From positions 248,001 through 312,000 of the forward strand of contig NZ_FNFL01000002.1 in the NCBI RefSeq assembly GCF_900101125.1: a stretch of DNA of 64,000 nucleotides, read 5' to 3'. The notes under the pieces are model-generated. The model was not told the origin of the DNA and did not search any database. It was given only the letters and a program-made list of their open reading frames with translations. The first letter of the stretch is position 1. Each line of letters opens with the position of its first letter. The DNA comes from Sediminibacillus albus (lineage in GTDB: Bacteria; Bacillota; Bacilli; Bacillales; Amphibacillaceae). Shown piece after piece: positions 38,190-47,409 of this stretch. The translations under genes were made by a program, and so were the position numbers.

Positions 38190-38561
38190 ATGGTAAATGT
38201 TGGGGTTGTTTTGATTTCCCATAGTCCAAAGATTGTGGAAGGAATCAAAGAAATCATTCGTCAAGTAAATAAAGATGTGCCAATCGCATTAGCAGGCGGA
38301 ACCGATGAAGGGGAAATTGGCACAAATATTGATAAGATCATAACGGCTATTGAGGAAGCGGATAGTGGTAAAGGCGTTTTGCTTTTCTTCGATATAGGAA
38401 GTGCCAAAATGAATGCAGAAATGGCAGTGGAAATGTCAGAACATGAGCAAGTAAAGATTGCAGAAGCTCCACTCGTAGAAGGTGCTTATGTTGCAGCTGT
38501 GGAAGCTGGAATAGGAAAATCAATGGAGGAGATTTTGCAAACGCTGCATAAAAACTTTTAG
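38190..38561 (+). CDS. dhaM: Dihydroxyacetone kinase phosphotransfer subunit DhaM (EIIA-like)
   Basis: A single-domain DhaM of 123 residues that takes phosphate from PTS HPr and passes it to DhaL-ADP. The phosphorylated histidine is His11 in VLISHSPKI. ALAGGTDEGEIGT and LLFFDIGSAKMN are typical. It lacks the HPr and EI-like domains fused in E. coli DhaM, as is usual in Firmicutes. It starts four bases after dhaL behind AGGAAGTG and ends the operon. Confidence 0.95.
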   Translation: MVNVGVVLISHSPKIVEGIKEIIRQVNKDVPIALAGGTDEGEIGTNIDKIITAIEEADSGKGVLLFFDIGSAKMNAEMAVEMSEHEQVKIAEAPLVEGAYVAAVEAGIGKSMEEILQTLHKNF

Positions 38562-38581
38562 CATGGTTAGAAATGATAGAA

Positions 38582-38618
38582 AGGTAGACTCGCCGCTAGG
38601 CAGTCTGCCTATTTTTTT
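38582..38618 (+). terminator. Terminator after dhaKLM
   Basis: AGGTAGACT and AGTCTGCCT (one G-U) enclose an 11-base loop and are followed by ATTTTTTT. Confidence 0.85.
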
Positions 38619-38701
38619 GGTGCAAGTGTTTATTTTTTTGTAGAAGGGGGTATATGTATAATAATTAATAGAAAATAGGACTAGCTTAATGGAAAAACAG
38701 C

Positions 38702-38734
38702 ATAAAAAAAACAGACCGGAAAAACCGATCTGTT
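38702..38734 (-). terminator. Terminator of the LysM endopeptidase gene
   Basis: On the minus strand AACAGATCGG, a T-loop, CCGGTCTGTT, then a T-run. It lies 16 bases past the stop. Confidence 0.9.
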
Positions 38735-38749
38735 TTGCTTAAATAGTTA

Positions 38750-39583
38750 TTACATGCGGCCATATCCAGCGAAATGGCTGCTCCAGTAAGAATTGTTAAG
38801 GCTTGTGATCTGCACGCCGCTAGAGCTTGCGTGGACAAATTGGTTATTTCCGGCATAAAAACCGACATGGGAAATACCAGACTTGTAGGTGCCTTGGAAG
38901 AATACTAAGTCACCAGGCTGTGGGCTGCTTATTTTTGCAGACTGGTTGTACAGATTGGCAGCAGAGGTGCGGCCAAAGCTGTTTCCGGCTTGCTTGCTTA
39001 CATAATGGATGAATCCGCTGCAGTCAAATCCGCTTGGGGATGCTCCGCCCCATACATAAGCAGTACCAATATGTTTTTTCGCTTCATTGACAATAGCTGA
39101 CCCATTGCTGGAAACGCTGGCTGATTTAACTTTTGTGTTGTTTGAGCTTACTTTTTCGCTTGAAGATGCACTAGTCGAATTTGAAGATCCGCTAACCTTC
39201 AAGGTTTGTCCAGTGATAATCAAATCTGAAGATAGATTATTCCAGCTTTTAAGATTGCTTACAGATACACCGTGATCTTTTCCGATTTTCCACAAGCTGT
39301 CTCCGGACTTCACTTTATAAGTTGATGCATTGGATGAAGAAGCGTTTGAACCATTGTTTTGGCCATTGCCTGTTTCAATTACCTGGTTAGGATAAATGAT
39401 GCTCCCTGATATATTATTAACTGATTGTAGGTTTTGAACAGTAGTATTATATTTTTGGGAAATGCTCCATAAAGTATCTCCGCTTTGTACTTTATAAGAA
39501 GAAGCTTCTACACTCGTTGTAAAAGCAGATGCAATAACCACAGTTGCCGCTACAGATAAAAATGTTTTATTAGACTTTCTCAA
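38750..39583 (-). CDS. Secreted LysM / NlpC-P60 peptidoglycan endopeptidase (LytE/CwlS-like)
   Basis: A cell-wall hydrolase of 277 residues that cuts stem peptides (D-gamma-Glu to diaminopimelate bond in relatives) during growth or separation. A signal peptide (about 1-28) is followed by LysM 1 (about 30-72, YKVQSGDTLWSISQKY), a Ser/Asn linker, and LysM 2 (about 88-130). A second Ser-rich linker leads to the NlpC/P60 domain (about 163-277). The catalytic Cys is in FDCSGFIHYVSK, the His in ISHVGFYAG, and a third residue in FVHASS. The TTG at 39583 has better spacing to GGGAG than the GTG three codons upstream. Confidence 0.9.
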   Translation of the reverse strand: MRKSNKTFLSVAATVVIASAFTTSVEASSYKVQSGDTLWSISQKYNTTVQNLQSVNNISGSIIYPNQVIETGNGQNNGSNASSSNASTYKVKSGDSLWKIGKDHGVSVSNLKSWNNLSSDLIITGQTLKVSGSSNSTSASSSEKVSSNNTKVKSASVSSNGSAIVNEAKKHIGTAYVWGGASPSGFDCSGFIHYVSKQAGNSFGRTSAANLYNQSAKISSPQPGDLVFFQGTYKSGISHVGFYAGNNQFVHASSSGVQITSLNNSYWSSHFAGYGRM

Positions 39584-40062
39584 TTCTTCCACTCCCTGAT
39601 AATTTTAAAATTTATTCCCCGCTATTGCTAAAGAAATATCTATAATTAAATCACAAAGCTAAGTTTCAACGTTTAGTAATTTTTGTCTCTCTTGGAGAAC
39701 TGCGTTCAGTATAGCACGGATTTTCCAGTTGAGAAGGGATGTAATAGATTTGTAAATGATTTTAATATTGCTGTTAAATAAGCGCTGGCTTGTTTCACCT
39801 CCCGAACTATTGACGGGAGCGGTTTTTTCCGTTTTTATCCATTGTTTCATGCCAACCTTCTTTAATCTGTTTGTAACCTAACTATGCAATTATTAATAGA
39901 TTTACTACTAGAAAACCTCCAAAATGATGAGATGTTTCCCTGGCATTCCTTACTCAAATATAGAAAAGGCAAAATACACATACTAGTTAAAATCTGATTA
40001 ATAATTGGGATTGGTTCCGAATAATATAGGATATATAGGTGTTTAGGGAAGAAGGGTTTCTT
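39584..40062. other. Intergenic region of about 480 bases
   Basis: The left end should carry the promoter of the LysM gene on the minus strand. At 39799-39830 there is a CTCCCG/CGGGAG hairpin followed by CGGTTTTTTCCG. No gene is credible; a 63-codon minus-strand frame across it is not convincing. Confidence 0.4.
39799..39830 (+). terminator. Orphan hairpin with T-tract
   Basis: CTCCCG, nine-base loop, CGGGAG, then CGGTTTTTTCC. No plus-strand gene ends here, so it may belong to a small RNA that starts within the preceding 200 bases. Confidence 0.5.
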
Positions 40063-40515
40063 GTGCGGAGAGGTATAAACCCGGTGATTATTTTAGCGCT
40101 GCCAGTATTTATTATTGTTATCATAGGAGTGTTTGTATTTTTTTCTCCGGGCCATCAGGCCAAGAAGGCTGTTCACGCATTTTACAGCTTTGAACAAGAG
40201 GGGATGTATGCCGAATCTTACGCCTTATTTCATTCATTAATGAAGGAAAAGTTTGAGAAGGGCGATTATCTTCAAGACCGCGCCCATGTTTTTATGAATC
40301 ATTTTGGTGTAGAGAGCTTTTCCTATTCTCTGGGCAGGACGGACAAAATTAAAAATTGGAAAATGTCTAAGGATGCTGAACCTCTGGAAGTAGTTTACAA
40401 GATAACAGTCACGCAGGTTTTTAAAGGAACGTATGGGAATTTTAGCTTGGTTCAAGATGTATACGCAGCGAAAGATGATGGAAAATGGACGATATTATGG
40501 AATTACCGTAAGTGA
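40063..40515 (+). CDS. Membrane-anchored protein with NTF2-like outer domain, unknown function
   Basis: A 150-residue protein with a basic N-terminus, one membrane segment (about 7-29) and an outer domain of about 115 residues. The outer part (HAFYSFEQEGMYAESYALFH, VYKITVTQVFKGTYGNFS, ending DDGKWTILWNYRK) has the pattern of NTF2-like or DUF4878-type folds. In such folds a cone-shaped domain ends with a tryptophan strand. The GTG at 40063 lies six bases behind GAAGGG; an earlier GTG at 40039 has no site. The role is unknown. Confidence 0.65.
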   Translation: MRRGINPVIILALPVFIIVIIGVFVFFSPGHQAKKAVHAFYSFEQEGMYAESYALFHSLMKEKFEKGDYLQDRAHVFMNHFGVESFSYSLGRTDKIKNWKMSKDAEPLEVVYKITVTQVFKGTYGNFSLVQDVYAAKDDGKWTILWNYRK

Positions 40516-40714
40516 TTCCTGTTGATTTCTTATTGCGCGAACCGTTAAGCTTAACGCGTACTGTTATGTATTTCCTTCCACATGGAGTTTTCGTCAAGAT
40601 AATTTTCCAGTTTCTTCTTATAAATACATCATCAAATCCTTAATCAATTATCTTACTGTTAATCCTCATTCAAACTTACCATGAAAAAATTTATTTAGTA
40701 AAAGGGGAGCGGGT

Positions 40715-41518
40715 ATGCCATATTTGGATATTGATTCAGTAACCAAGCTTTATTATCAAGAGGAAGGAAAAGGGCAGGCAGTTATCTTTATTCATGGAGT
40801 AATGATGAGCAGCAAATTTTTTCATCGCCAATTTCCATATTTTAAAGAAAAGTATCGAACGGTAACCTTTGATTTGCGGGGCCACGGAGATTCCAGCAAA
40901 GTACCGTATGGGCATACAGTAGCAAACTATGCCAGAGATTTAAAGATCTTGATTGAGAAGCTGGAGTTGAAGGATGTCATTTTAGTCGGCTGGTCGATGG
41001 GAGCTCTTGTCGTTTGGGACTATGTAAATCAATTTGGAACGGATAATCTTAAGGCTCTAACGATTGTGGACCAATCGCCTTCGGATTACTTATGGGAAGG
41101 CTGGGATTATGGTGCCTTTGACTTTGAGGCAATCAAGCAGGTGATGCGGGCAATCCAGGAAGACCAGCATGCATTCAACAGTGATTTTATTTATGGCATG
41201 TTTAAAGATACGCCTGATTCCGGTCAACACCGATGGATACTTGAGGAGATGATGAAGCTGCCGGCAGTAATAGCAAGTACCATCGTTTTCAATCAGACGG
41301 CAGTTGATTACCGGGACTCACTGTCTAATGTAGATGTTCCAGCTTTGCTTTGTTTCGGCCGCGATGACAAGTTTTTCCCTATTGCGGCTGGAGAATATAT
41401 CCAAAAGCGAATCCAGACTGCAAAACTTATCCCGTTTGAAAACAGCAGCCATTGTTTGTTTTTAGAAGAGCCGGCAAAGTTCAACAAGGAACTGGATCAA
41501 TTCTTTCAAAGTCTTTGA
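40715..41518 (+). CDS. Alpha/beta hydrolase
   Basis: A cytoplasmic hydrolase of 267 residues with the full catalytic triad visible. Ser94 lies in the nucleophile elbow GWSMG, an Asp in CFGRDDKFFP (about 226), and the His in ENSSHCLFLEEP. The oxyanion stretch FIHGVMMS follows strand 3. LRGHGDSSKVPYGHTVANYA resembles the haloperoxidase/esterase group. The substrate cannot be told. AAAGGGGAG precedes the start, and a terminator follows. Confidence 0.88.
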   Translation: MPYLDIDSVTKLYYQEEGKGQAVIFIHGVMMSSKFFHRQFPYFKEKYRTVTFDLRGHGDSSKVPYGHTVANYARDLKILIEKLELKDVILVGWSMGALVVWDYVNQFGTDNLKALTIVDQSPSDYLWEGWDYGAFDFEAIKQVMRAIQEDQHAFNSDFIYGMFKDTPDSGQHRWILEEMMKLPAVIASTIVFNQTAVDYRDSLSNVDVPALLCFGRDDKFFPIAAGEYIQKRIQTAKLIPFENSSHCLFLEEPAKFNKELDQFFQSL

Positions 41519-41577
41519 CTAAATTGGATGTTATTTAGCGGTATGTTTTTCCCCAAGTACATATCATCCACTGGCGC

Positions 41578-41616
41578 AACCCCTGTCGTTCATTTTGTTG
41601 ATGACAGGGGTTTTGG
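41578..41616 (+). terminator. Terminator after the hydrolase gene
   Basis: AACCCCTGTC pairs with GACAGGGGTT, then TTGGTTTTT. Confidence 0.88.
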
Positions 41617-41619
41617 TTT

Positions 41620-42477
41620 TTAAATTCTTTTTCTTGAGATTGCCTGGCGTATCTGGGTGAGTGCTTGCTTGGACTGTTCCTCTTTTTTAATGCTGTAATT
41701 GACATATAAAGCATCAATCAAGGATAGTTCTGCTATCCGTGACGATAATGCTTCAGAACGGAACTCTGTTTCTTGGGAGGCTGTGTAGAGGCAGACATCT
41801 GCCAGCTTATTTAACGGTGATTTCGCAAAATTGGTTATACCAATCGTCTGCACACCTTTTTCCTTTGCTAACTCCACTACTTCCATTAAATCCTTGTTGG
41901 ATCCAGTATGCGAAATGAACACGACCGTATCGCTTTCACCTAATTGTGATACCGTCATTAATTGCATGTGAGTATCGGTATGGGCATAACTTGGCAGACC
42001 GGTTCTCATGAATTTGTGCTGGCCATCAAGAGCAACGACTCCTGAGCCGCCATTTCCATAAAAGTGAATTTGTTTTGATTGGACAATCATTTCGACTGCT
42101 TTATGAAAGCTAGAAGATTCCTGGATTTCCCGTGTGTACTCCAAAGCATTAATATTAGATTGAAAAACCTTATGGACAATCTCAACCTCTGAGTCTTCAT
42201 AACTGATTGTTTCGTGGATGTCTTGAATAGGGTTCACGATTTCAGAGGCTAAGGCGATTTTTAATGCTTGATACCCCTTAAAACCGAGCCGCTTACAAAA
42301 TCTAAAAACGGTAGCATCAGCTACTGTCAAATCATCGGATACTTGATTAATGGTCGAGTGAATGATTTTTCCGGGATTTTCGATAATATAATCGGCAATT
42401 TGTTTTTCTTTTTCGCTTAATTGCTTATAAGAAGACCGAATACGTCTGGTTACGCTTACATTAGACTGATCACTCAA
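41620..42477 (-). CDS. MurR/RpiR-family regulator, probable gluconate/galactonate regulator
   Basis: A 285-residue regulator divergent from the gnt-dgo operon. An N-terminal helix-turn-helix (about 1-77: LSEKEKQIADYIIENP, then ADATVFRFCKRLGFKGYQ) precedes a sugar-isomerase SIS domain (about 125-260: FYGNGGSGVVA, VVFISHTGSNKDLMEV, TIGITNFAKSPL). Such SIS domains bind sugar phosphates, here plausibly 6-phosphogluconate or a KDPG-type compound. The start is TTG at 42477 behind GGGGAGGA. The intergenic region carries palindromes of RpiR type. Confidence 0.88.
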   Translation of the reverse strand: MSDQSNVSVTRRIRSSYKQLSEKEKQIADYIIENPGKIIHSTINQVSDDLTVADATVFRFCKRLGFKGYQALKIALASEIVNPIQDIHETISYEDSEVEIVHKVFQSNINALEYTREIQESSSFHKAVEMIVQSKQIHFYGNGGSGVVALDGQHKFMRTGLPSYAHTDTHMQLMTVSQLGESDTVVFISHTGSNKDLMEVVELAKEKGVQTIGITNFAKSPLNKLADVCLYTASQETEFRSEALSSRIAELSLIDALYVNYSIKKEEQSKQALTQIRQAISRKRI

Positions 42478-42552
42478 ATTATTTTCCTCCCCATCCTTTT
42501 CTGCTATTTTCTATACTAAAGGAAATTTTTTTAATAATAAAGTGGAAGCTAA

Positions 42553-42602
42553 TGAAAAAAAATTTATTTATGTATTGATGTGAAAAAAATTTCATGTATA
42601 AT
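42553..42602 (+). promoter_or_regulatory. Promoter of the gnt-dgo operon with RpiR-like operators
   Basis: TTGATG at 42574 and TATAAT at 42597 are spaced by 17. The spacer holds the palindrome TGAAAAAAATTTCA (42581-42594). A similar half-matching copy TGAAAAAAAATTTATT lies at 42553. Overlap with the promoter suggests repression by the divergent RpiR protein. Confidence 0.7.
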
Positions 42603-42672
42603 TGGTAATCGAGAAAATAATTTTCTTGCTATTGCAGGAGATTATTTAGGGAAAAGAAAGTATTAAGAAAAT

Positions 42673-42686
42673 TGAAAGCGCTATGA
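42673..42686 (+). promoter_or_regulatory. cre-like site downstream of the gnt promoter
   Basis: TGAAAGCGCTATGA matches the CcpA consensus except for one base near the end. It lies about 65 bases after the -10, a roadblock position. Confidence 0.5.
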
Positions 42687-42724
42687 ACTGATGAAAAACG
42701 GTGTCAAAGAATGGAGGGAATTTG

Positions 42725-44278
42725 GTGAGCGAGAAAATAATCATTGCGATAGATATTGGCACTACTAGTACGAAAATTCTTGCTTACGACCGCAAAGGAA
42801 ACGCTTGGGCCGAGGAGGAGCAGGAGTACCCGCTTTATTCTCCGCATCCCGGTTGGAAGGAACAGGACCCGGAAGAAATATTCTCAGCCTTGAAAGCTAC
42901 TTTGAAAAAGGTTTTGAAAGCGGTTAAAGCAAAAAATGGCGTGCCCGCTGGAATCGGGTTTAGTGCTGCGATGCACAGCTTGATCGCCATGGACAAAAAC
43001 GGGCATGCTTTGACAGGTTCCCTGACTTGGGCGGATCAGCGATCGGTACAGGAAACAGAAGAGTTAAAAAACGGGGACGGACATGATATTTATTTGCGGA
43101 CAGGAACACCTATCCATCCGATGTCTCCTTTAACAAAGCTGTTATGGTTCCGGAACCATCGCCCTGATATTTTTGAAAAGGCTTCAAAATGGATTTCGAT
43201 TAAAGAATATGTATTTTATCGCTTGTTCGGCCAATATGTTGTCGATTACTCGATTGCTTCTGCCACGGGCATGTTTAACTTAGAGAATCTGGCTTGGGAC
43301 CAAAAAGCTTTGGAATTGACTGGTATTAAGGAGAGCCAGCTTTCTGAACCGGTTGCTACAACTCATCAAGTTACGGGACTGGATGAAAAACTAGCAGAAG
43401 ACTTGGGTCTTCCTGAGGACACCCCGTTTGTTATCGGAGCCAGTGATGGGGTCCTGGCCAATCTGGGAGTCGGTGCAATCGATCCCGGTTCAATTGCCTG
43501 TTCGATTGGAACAAGCGGGGCAATAAGAACAGTGGTTTCAAAGCCAGCAGTCGATCCAAAAGGCAGAATCTTCTGCTATGCGTTGACAGACAACCTATGG
43601 GTAATCGGCGGTCCGATCAATAATGGCGGGATTACATTCCGCTGGGCCAGGGACAAGCTGTTCCCTGATGTGAAAAAACAAGCATTGGCTTCAGGAACGG
43701 ACCCTTACGATGATTTGGCCAAGATGGCAGCAAAAGTGCAGCCTGGATCAGACGGATTGTTATTTTTCCCATACTTAACAGGAGAGAGAGCTCCGTATTG
43801 GAATGCAGATACAAAAGGAGTATTTTTCGGGTTAACGTTGGACCATGGCAGAGCTCATATGATTCGCAGTGTATTGGAAGGTGTCATGTTCCAGATGTAT
43901 ACGGTAATCATTGCCTTAATAGAAGCCGGCGTAGAGCCAGTTGAATACCGGGCAAATGGCGGATTCGCCAGGTCTGAACTGTGGCGGCAGATTATGGCGG
44001 ATATATTTGAAACGGAAATCATGGTGCCGGAAAGCCATCAAAGTTCTTGTATGGGGGCAGCATGGCTAACAATGCATAAACTTGGAATGGTATCTGACTT
44101 ATCCAGCATTAAAGAAATTGTTAAAACAAAAGTAAAACATGAACCGGTAAAGGAAAATGCGGATGCGTATAACAAATTAAAACCAGTATTTATCCGGCTG
44201 GCGAGAGATTTACAGTATGATTTTGGAATCATTTCGGATATTCAGCGTCAATTTGGCGAAGAGCAGGCACATAAATAA
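42725..44278 (+). CDS. gntK: Gluconokinase
   Basis: This kinase phosphorylates D-gluconate to 6-phosphogluconate. The 517 residues are close to the 513 of B. subtilis GntK. FGGY kinase marks: IAIDIGTTSTKILAYD, GFSAAMHSLIAMD, GASDGVLANLGVGAID, CSIGTSGAIRT and LTGERAPYWNAD. The start is GTG at 42725, six bases behind GGAGGG; the frame upstream has no site. It is the first gene of a six-gene operon that also degrades galactonate. Confidence 0.95.
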   Translation: MSEKIIIAIDIGTTSTKILAYDRKGNAWAEEEQEYPLYSPHPGWKEQDPEEIFSALKATLKKVLKAVKAKNGVPAGIGFSAAMHSLIAMDKNGHALTGSLTWADQRSVQETEELKNGDGHDIYLRTGTPIHPMSPLTKLLWFRNHRPDIFEKASKWISIKEYVFYRLFGQYVVDYSIASATGMFNLENLAWDQKALELTGIKESQLSEPVATTHQVTGLDEKLAEDLGLPEDTPFVIGASDGVLANLGVGAIDPGSIACSIGTSGAIRTVVSKPAVDPKGRIFCYALTDNLWVIGGPINNGGITFRWARDKLFPDVKKQALASGTDPYDDLAKMAAKVQPGSDGLLFFPYLTGERAPYWNADTKGVFFGLTLDHGRAHMIRSVLEGVMFQMYTVIIALIEAGVEPVEYRANGGFARSELWRQIMADIFETEIMVPESHQSSCMGAAWLTMHKLGMVSDLSSIKEIVKTKVKHEPVKENADAYNKLKPVFIRLARDLQYDFGIISDIQRQFGEEQAHK

Positions 44279-44302
44279 TTCCTGCTTTTCCGCCGCACTT
44301 TT

Positions 44303-44316
44303 TGTAAACGGTTTAA
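44303..44316 (+). promoter_or_regulatory. cre-like site between gntK and gntP
   Basis: TGTAAACGGTTTAA matches the CcpA consensus except one position. It lies in the 169-base gap between the two genes, which could also hold a secondary promoter. Confidence 0.4.
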
Positions 44317-44447
44317 TCTACAGCTTGCTATTTTGTTTTTAGAATGTGATCGCTTCATCGCTTCGATAATGTATGTTTTTTTATTGAAAATAAAAGGTAT
44401 CCGTCTTCATCAGATGGATAGTGAGACAAAGGGAAGGGGAAATTATT

Positions 44448-45797
44448 ATGACATCTACACCTGGTTTAATTATTGTTGCTGTTTTAGCTGTCGTTTTATT
44501 ATTATTTTTGGTTATGCGGACGAAACTGCAGGCATTTATTGCGCTATTAGTCGTTAGTCTTCTTGTTGGTTTGGCAGTAGGCATGCCGCCTGGAGAAATC
44601 ATCACCACAATTGAAGAAGGAATGGGTGGGACACTTGGATTTATTGCTGTCATCATCGGCCTAGGTGCGATGTTCGGGGAAATGCTTCGTGTATCCGGCG
44701 GTGCTGAGCGCTTAGCATTGACATTGATGGATAAATTCGGAGAAAAAAATATTTCCTGGGCATTAGGTTTAACTGGTTTTATCGTTTCAATTCCTGTTTT
44801 CCTGGATGTCGCTCTTGTCATTCTAGTTCCGATCTTATACAGTTTGACACAAAAAACAAAAAAGTCACTGCTTTACTTCGGTATCCCATTAATGGCGGGG
44901 CTAGCAGTAACCCACTCATTTATTCCGCCAACACCAGGACCGATTTCCGTGGCTTCTTTACTAGGTGCCGATTTAGGCTGGGTTATATTGTTTGGTGCTC
45001 TTGCCGGTCTGCCGGCCATGATTTTAGCTGGACCAGTTTTCGGGAAGTATATAGCTAATAAGATTCATGTCGGCGTACCGGAGTACATGCTGGAACAGAT
45101 GAAAGAGGTTGATTACGACCGTGATCTGCCAAGCTTTAAAAGTGTAGTATTGATTATTCTGTTGCCATTAATCCTTATTTTGGTTAATACTACAGCAGAC
45201 TTGGTGCTAGCTGAAGAAAGTACATTGCGAGAAGTATTGACATTCATTGGTCATCCATTCGTCGCCCTGACGATGGCTGCCTTGCTGACCTTTTATATTT
45301 TTGGTATTAAACGGGGATACAAAAAAGAGGAAATTCAGCAAATTACTACGAAAGCTTTGGAGCCAGCCGGGATTATCATTCTTGTCACCGGTGCCGGAGG
45401 AGTATTTGGCGAAATGCTCATTCAATCAGGTATTGGTGATATTCTTGCCGATGCTATGAAGGACGCCAACATGCCGATAATTGTATTTGCCTTTATTACC
45501 GCAACCGTAGTTAGGATTGCTCAAGGTTCGGCAACTGTATCCATGATTACTGCTGCCGGTTTAGTATCACCGTTGTTGGATTCATTCAATGTCAGTGAAC
45601 CAATGTTAGGCTTGTTGGTAATAGCCATTGCTTCCGGGGCAACCGTTGTTTCCCACGTTAATGATTCTGGTTTCTGGCTGGTTAACCGGTACTTTGGTTT
45701 GACAGAGAAACAAACATTGAAATCCTGGACAGTAATGGAAACAATTATTGGTCTTGTCGGTTTCGGTGTCGCCTTGCTGTTAAGCTTGTTTGTTTAA
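44448..45797 (+). CDS. gntP: Gluconate:H+ symporter GntP
   Basis: A GntP-family permease of 449 residues with about 12-14 helices that imports gluconate and, in some relatives, other aldonates such as galactonate. Typical blocks: GLAVGMPPGEIITTIEEGMGG, SIPVFLDVALVIL, HSFIPPTPGPISVASLLGAD, RIAQGSATVSMITAAG and SHVNDSGFWLVNRYFG. The ATG at 44448 follows AAGGGGAAA; the frame upstream is unsupported. As the only permease in the operon it probably serves both sugar acids. Confidence 0.94.
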   Translation: MTSTPGLIIVAVLAVVLLLFLVMRTKLQAFIALLVVSLLVGLAVGMPPGEIITTIEEGMGGTLGFIAVIIGLGAMFGEMLRVSGGAERLALTLMDKFGEKNISWALGLTGFIVSIPVFLDVALVILVPILYSLTQKTKKSLLYFGIPLMAGLAVTHSFIPPTPGPISVASLLGADLGWVILFGALAGLPAMILAGPVFGKYIANKIHVGVPEYMLEQMKEVDYDRDLPSFKSVVLIILLPLILILVNTTADLVLAEESTLREVLTFIGHPFVALTMAALLTFYIFGIKRGYKKEEIQQITTKALEPAGIIILVTGAGGVFGEMLIQSGIGDILADAMKDANMPIIVFAFITATVVRIAQGSATVSMITAAGLVSPLLDSFNVSEPMLGLLVIAIASGATVVSHVNDSGFWLVNRYFGLTEKQTLKSWTVMETIIGLVGFGVALLLSLFV

Positions 45798-45824
45798 TTT
45801 CAAAAAGAAAGAGGAGGAAATTCC

Positions 45825-46721
45825 ATGAACATCGGTTTAGTCGGACTTGGAAAAATGGGTTACCAAATAGGGACGCATTTATTGGAAAAAGAGCATCATG
45901 TTGTTGCCTATGATATTGAGGAGGAACAAGTAAATAGCTTTCGCGAGGAAGGGGGCGAAGGTGCTGGTTCGTTAAGTGAACTAGTAGACAGCCTTGAAGC
46001 GCCGCGGACAATATGGGTAATGGTCCCAGCAGGGAAAATCACAGATAGTGTATTGGATGAATTAAAAGCATTATTGGGTAAGGACGACATAGTAATCGAT
46101 GCAGGAAATTCCCATTATAAATCCACCTTGGCTCATCACGAGAGCTTTAAGGAAAACGGTATTCACTTTTTCGATGCAGGTACAAGCGGAGGAGTATCCG
46201 GAGCCAGGAATGGAGCTTGTTTCATGATAGGTGGAGACAAGGATGTATTCCAACGAATCGAGCCATTATTTGCCGGTATAGCTGTAGAAAATGGATACTT
46301 GTATGCTGGCAAAGGCGGCAGCGGTCATTTTCTGAAAATGGTTCATAACGGTATTGAATATGGCATGATGGCGGCAATCGGCGAGGGCTTTGAGATACTT
46401 GAGAAAAGTCCCTTTGATTATGACTACGAAGCCGTTGCAAAAGTGTGGAACAATGGTTCAGTCATCAGAAGCTGGTTGATGGAACTGATGGAAGATGCTT
46501 TCAAAAAGGATGCAAACCTCGACAAAATCCGCGGGGTGATGAATTCTTCCGGTGAGGGAAAATGGACAGTCGAGTCTGCTTTGGACTTTGAGACAGCTGC
46601 ACCGGTAATCGCTCTATCATTGATGATGCGTTATCGTTCACAGGAGGATGACACTTTTACAGGGAAAGTCGTTTCGGCATTAAGACATGAATTCGGCGGT
46701 CATGCCACGGAAAAGAAATAA
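45825..46721 (+). CDS. gntZ: 6-phosphogluconate dehydrogenase, short NAD+-type
   Basis: This enzyme oxidatively decarboxylates 6-phosphogluconate to ribulose 5-phosphate. The 298 residues mark the short form (YqeC/GndA-like), which lacks the long C-terminal part of the 470-residue enzyme and usually prefers NAD+. A Rossmann loop MNIGLVGLGKMGYQIG is followed by GNSHYKSTL, FDAGTSGGVSGARNG (substrate loop) and KMVHNGIEYGMM with the catalytic lysine. AGAGGAGG precedes the ATG. The context supports the role in gluconate use. Confidence 0.93.
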   Translation: MNIGLVGLGKMGYQIGTHLLEKEHHVVAYDIEEEQVNSFREEGGEGAGSLSELVDSLEAPRTIWVMVPAGKITDSVLDELKALLGKDDIVIDAGNSHYKSTLAHHESFKENGIHFFDAGTSGGVSGARNGACFMIGGDKDVFQRIEPLFAGIAVENGYLYAGKGGSGHFLKMVHNGIEYGMMAAIGEGFEILEKSPFDYDYEAVAKVWNNGSVIRSWLMELMEDAFKKDANLDKIRGVMNSSGEGKWTVESALDFETAAPVIALSLMMRYRSQEDDTFTGKVVSALRHEFGGHATEKK

Positions 46722-46749
46722 ATTATTCTGCGCATGAGGAGGAAACAGC

Positions 46750-47385
46750 TTGAATAATGTTCTCGATATAGTTCAGAAAGAAAAAATTATTGCTATCGTT
46801 CGCTTGGATGGAGCCGATCAGGTTGAGGAAGTTGCCAAAAGCTTATATCGCGGCGGTATCAGAGTAATCGAAGTTACAATGAATACCCCTGGAGCCCTGG
46901 ATGCTATCCAAACAATAAATAAAATGGAACAAGATATTACAGTAGGTGCAGGAACAGTGCTCGATGCCTCATCTGCTGCTGCGGCTATTAGGGCCGGGGC
47001 GAAATTTTTGCTTGCCCCTTCATTGAATACGGCTACTATTGAGACCGGTAACCGTTATGGCGTCCCAGTAGTGCCAGGCGTGATGACTCCTACGGAGGCA
47101 TTGACGGCTCAAGAGGCTGGGGCGAGCATGGTAAAGGTGTTCCCAGTACGTTCGCTTGGCCCATCCTTTGCCAAGGACCTTAAAGGACCTTTGCCGCAGA
47201 CGGAGATTATGGCAGTCGGTGGCGTATCGGTTTCTAATGCAGGAGAATATTTAAAAGCAGGATGGGATGCACTCGGTATAGGCGGTTCCCTGGTTAATCC
47301 GCAGCTGGTAAAGGAAAAACGCTTTGAAGAAATTGAACAATCCGCCAGACAATATATCAAAGCAAGAGATGAAAATATTCAATAA
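46750..47385 (+). CDS. 2-keto-3-deoxy-6-phosphogluconate/galactonate aldolase
   Basis: A class I aldolase of 211 residues that splits KDPG or its galactonate epimer into pyruvate and glyceraldehyde 3-phosphate. IIAIVRLDGADQVEEVAKSL opens the barrel, with the IEVTMNTPGA block and VGAGTVLDA. The Schiff-base lysine is expected in ASMVKVFPVRSLGP, with VGGVSVSNAGEYLKAG for phosphate. The TTG start follows GAGGAGGAAA. With dgoK and dgoD next, the galactonate product (DgoA role) is the likely main substrate, but KDPG (Eda role) cannot be excluded. Confidence 0.92.
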   Translation: MNNVLDIVQKEKIIAIVRLDGADQVEEVAKSLYRGGIRVIEVTMNTPGALDAIQTINKMEQDITVGAGTVLDASSAAAAIRAGAKFLLAPSLNTATIETGNRYGVPVVPGVMTPTEALTAQEAGASMVKVFPVRSLGPSFAKDLKGPLPQTEIMAVGGVSVSNAGEYLKAGWDALGIGGSLVNPQLVKEKRFEEIEQSARQYIKARDENIQ

Positions 47386-47409
47386 CAGACAAGCGGGGGT
47401 GAGAAATCT

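Noticed and set aside
39659-39850. Minus-strand open frame of 63 codons with AGAAGG before its ATG
   Set aside because: It has no recognisable features and runs through a GC hairpin; more likely non-coding.
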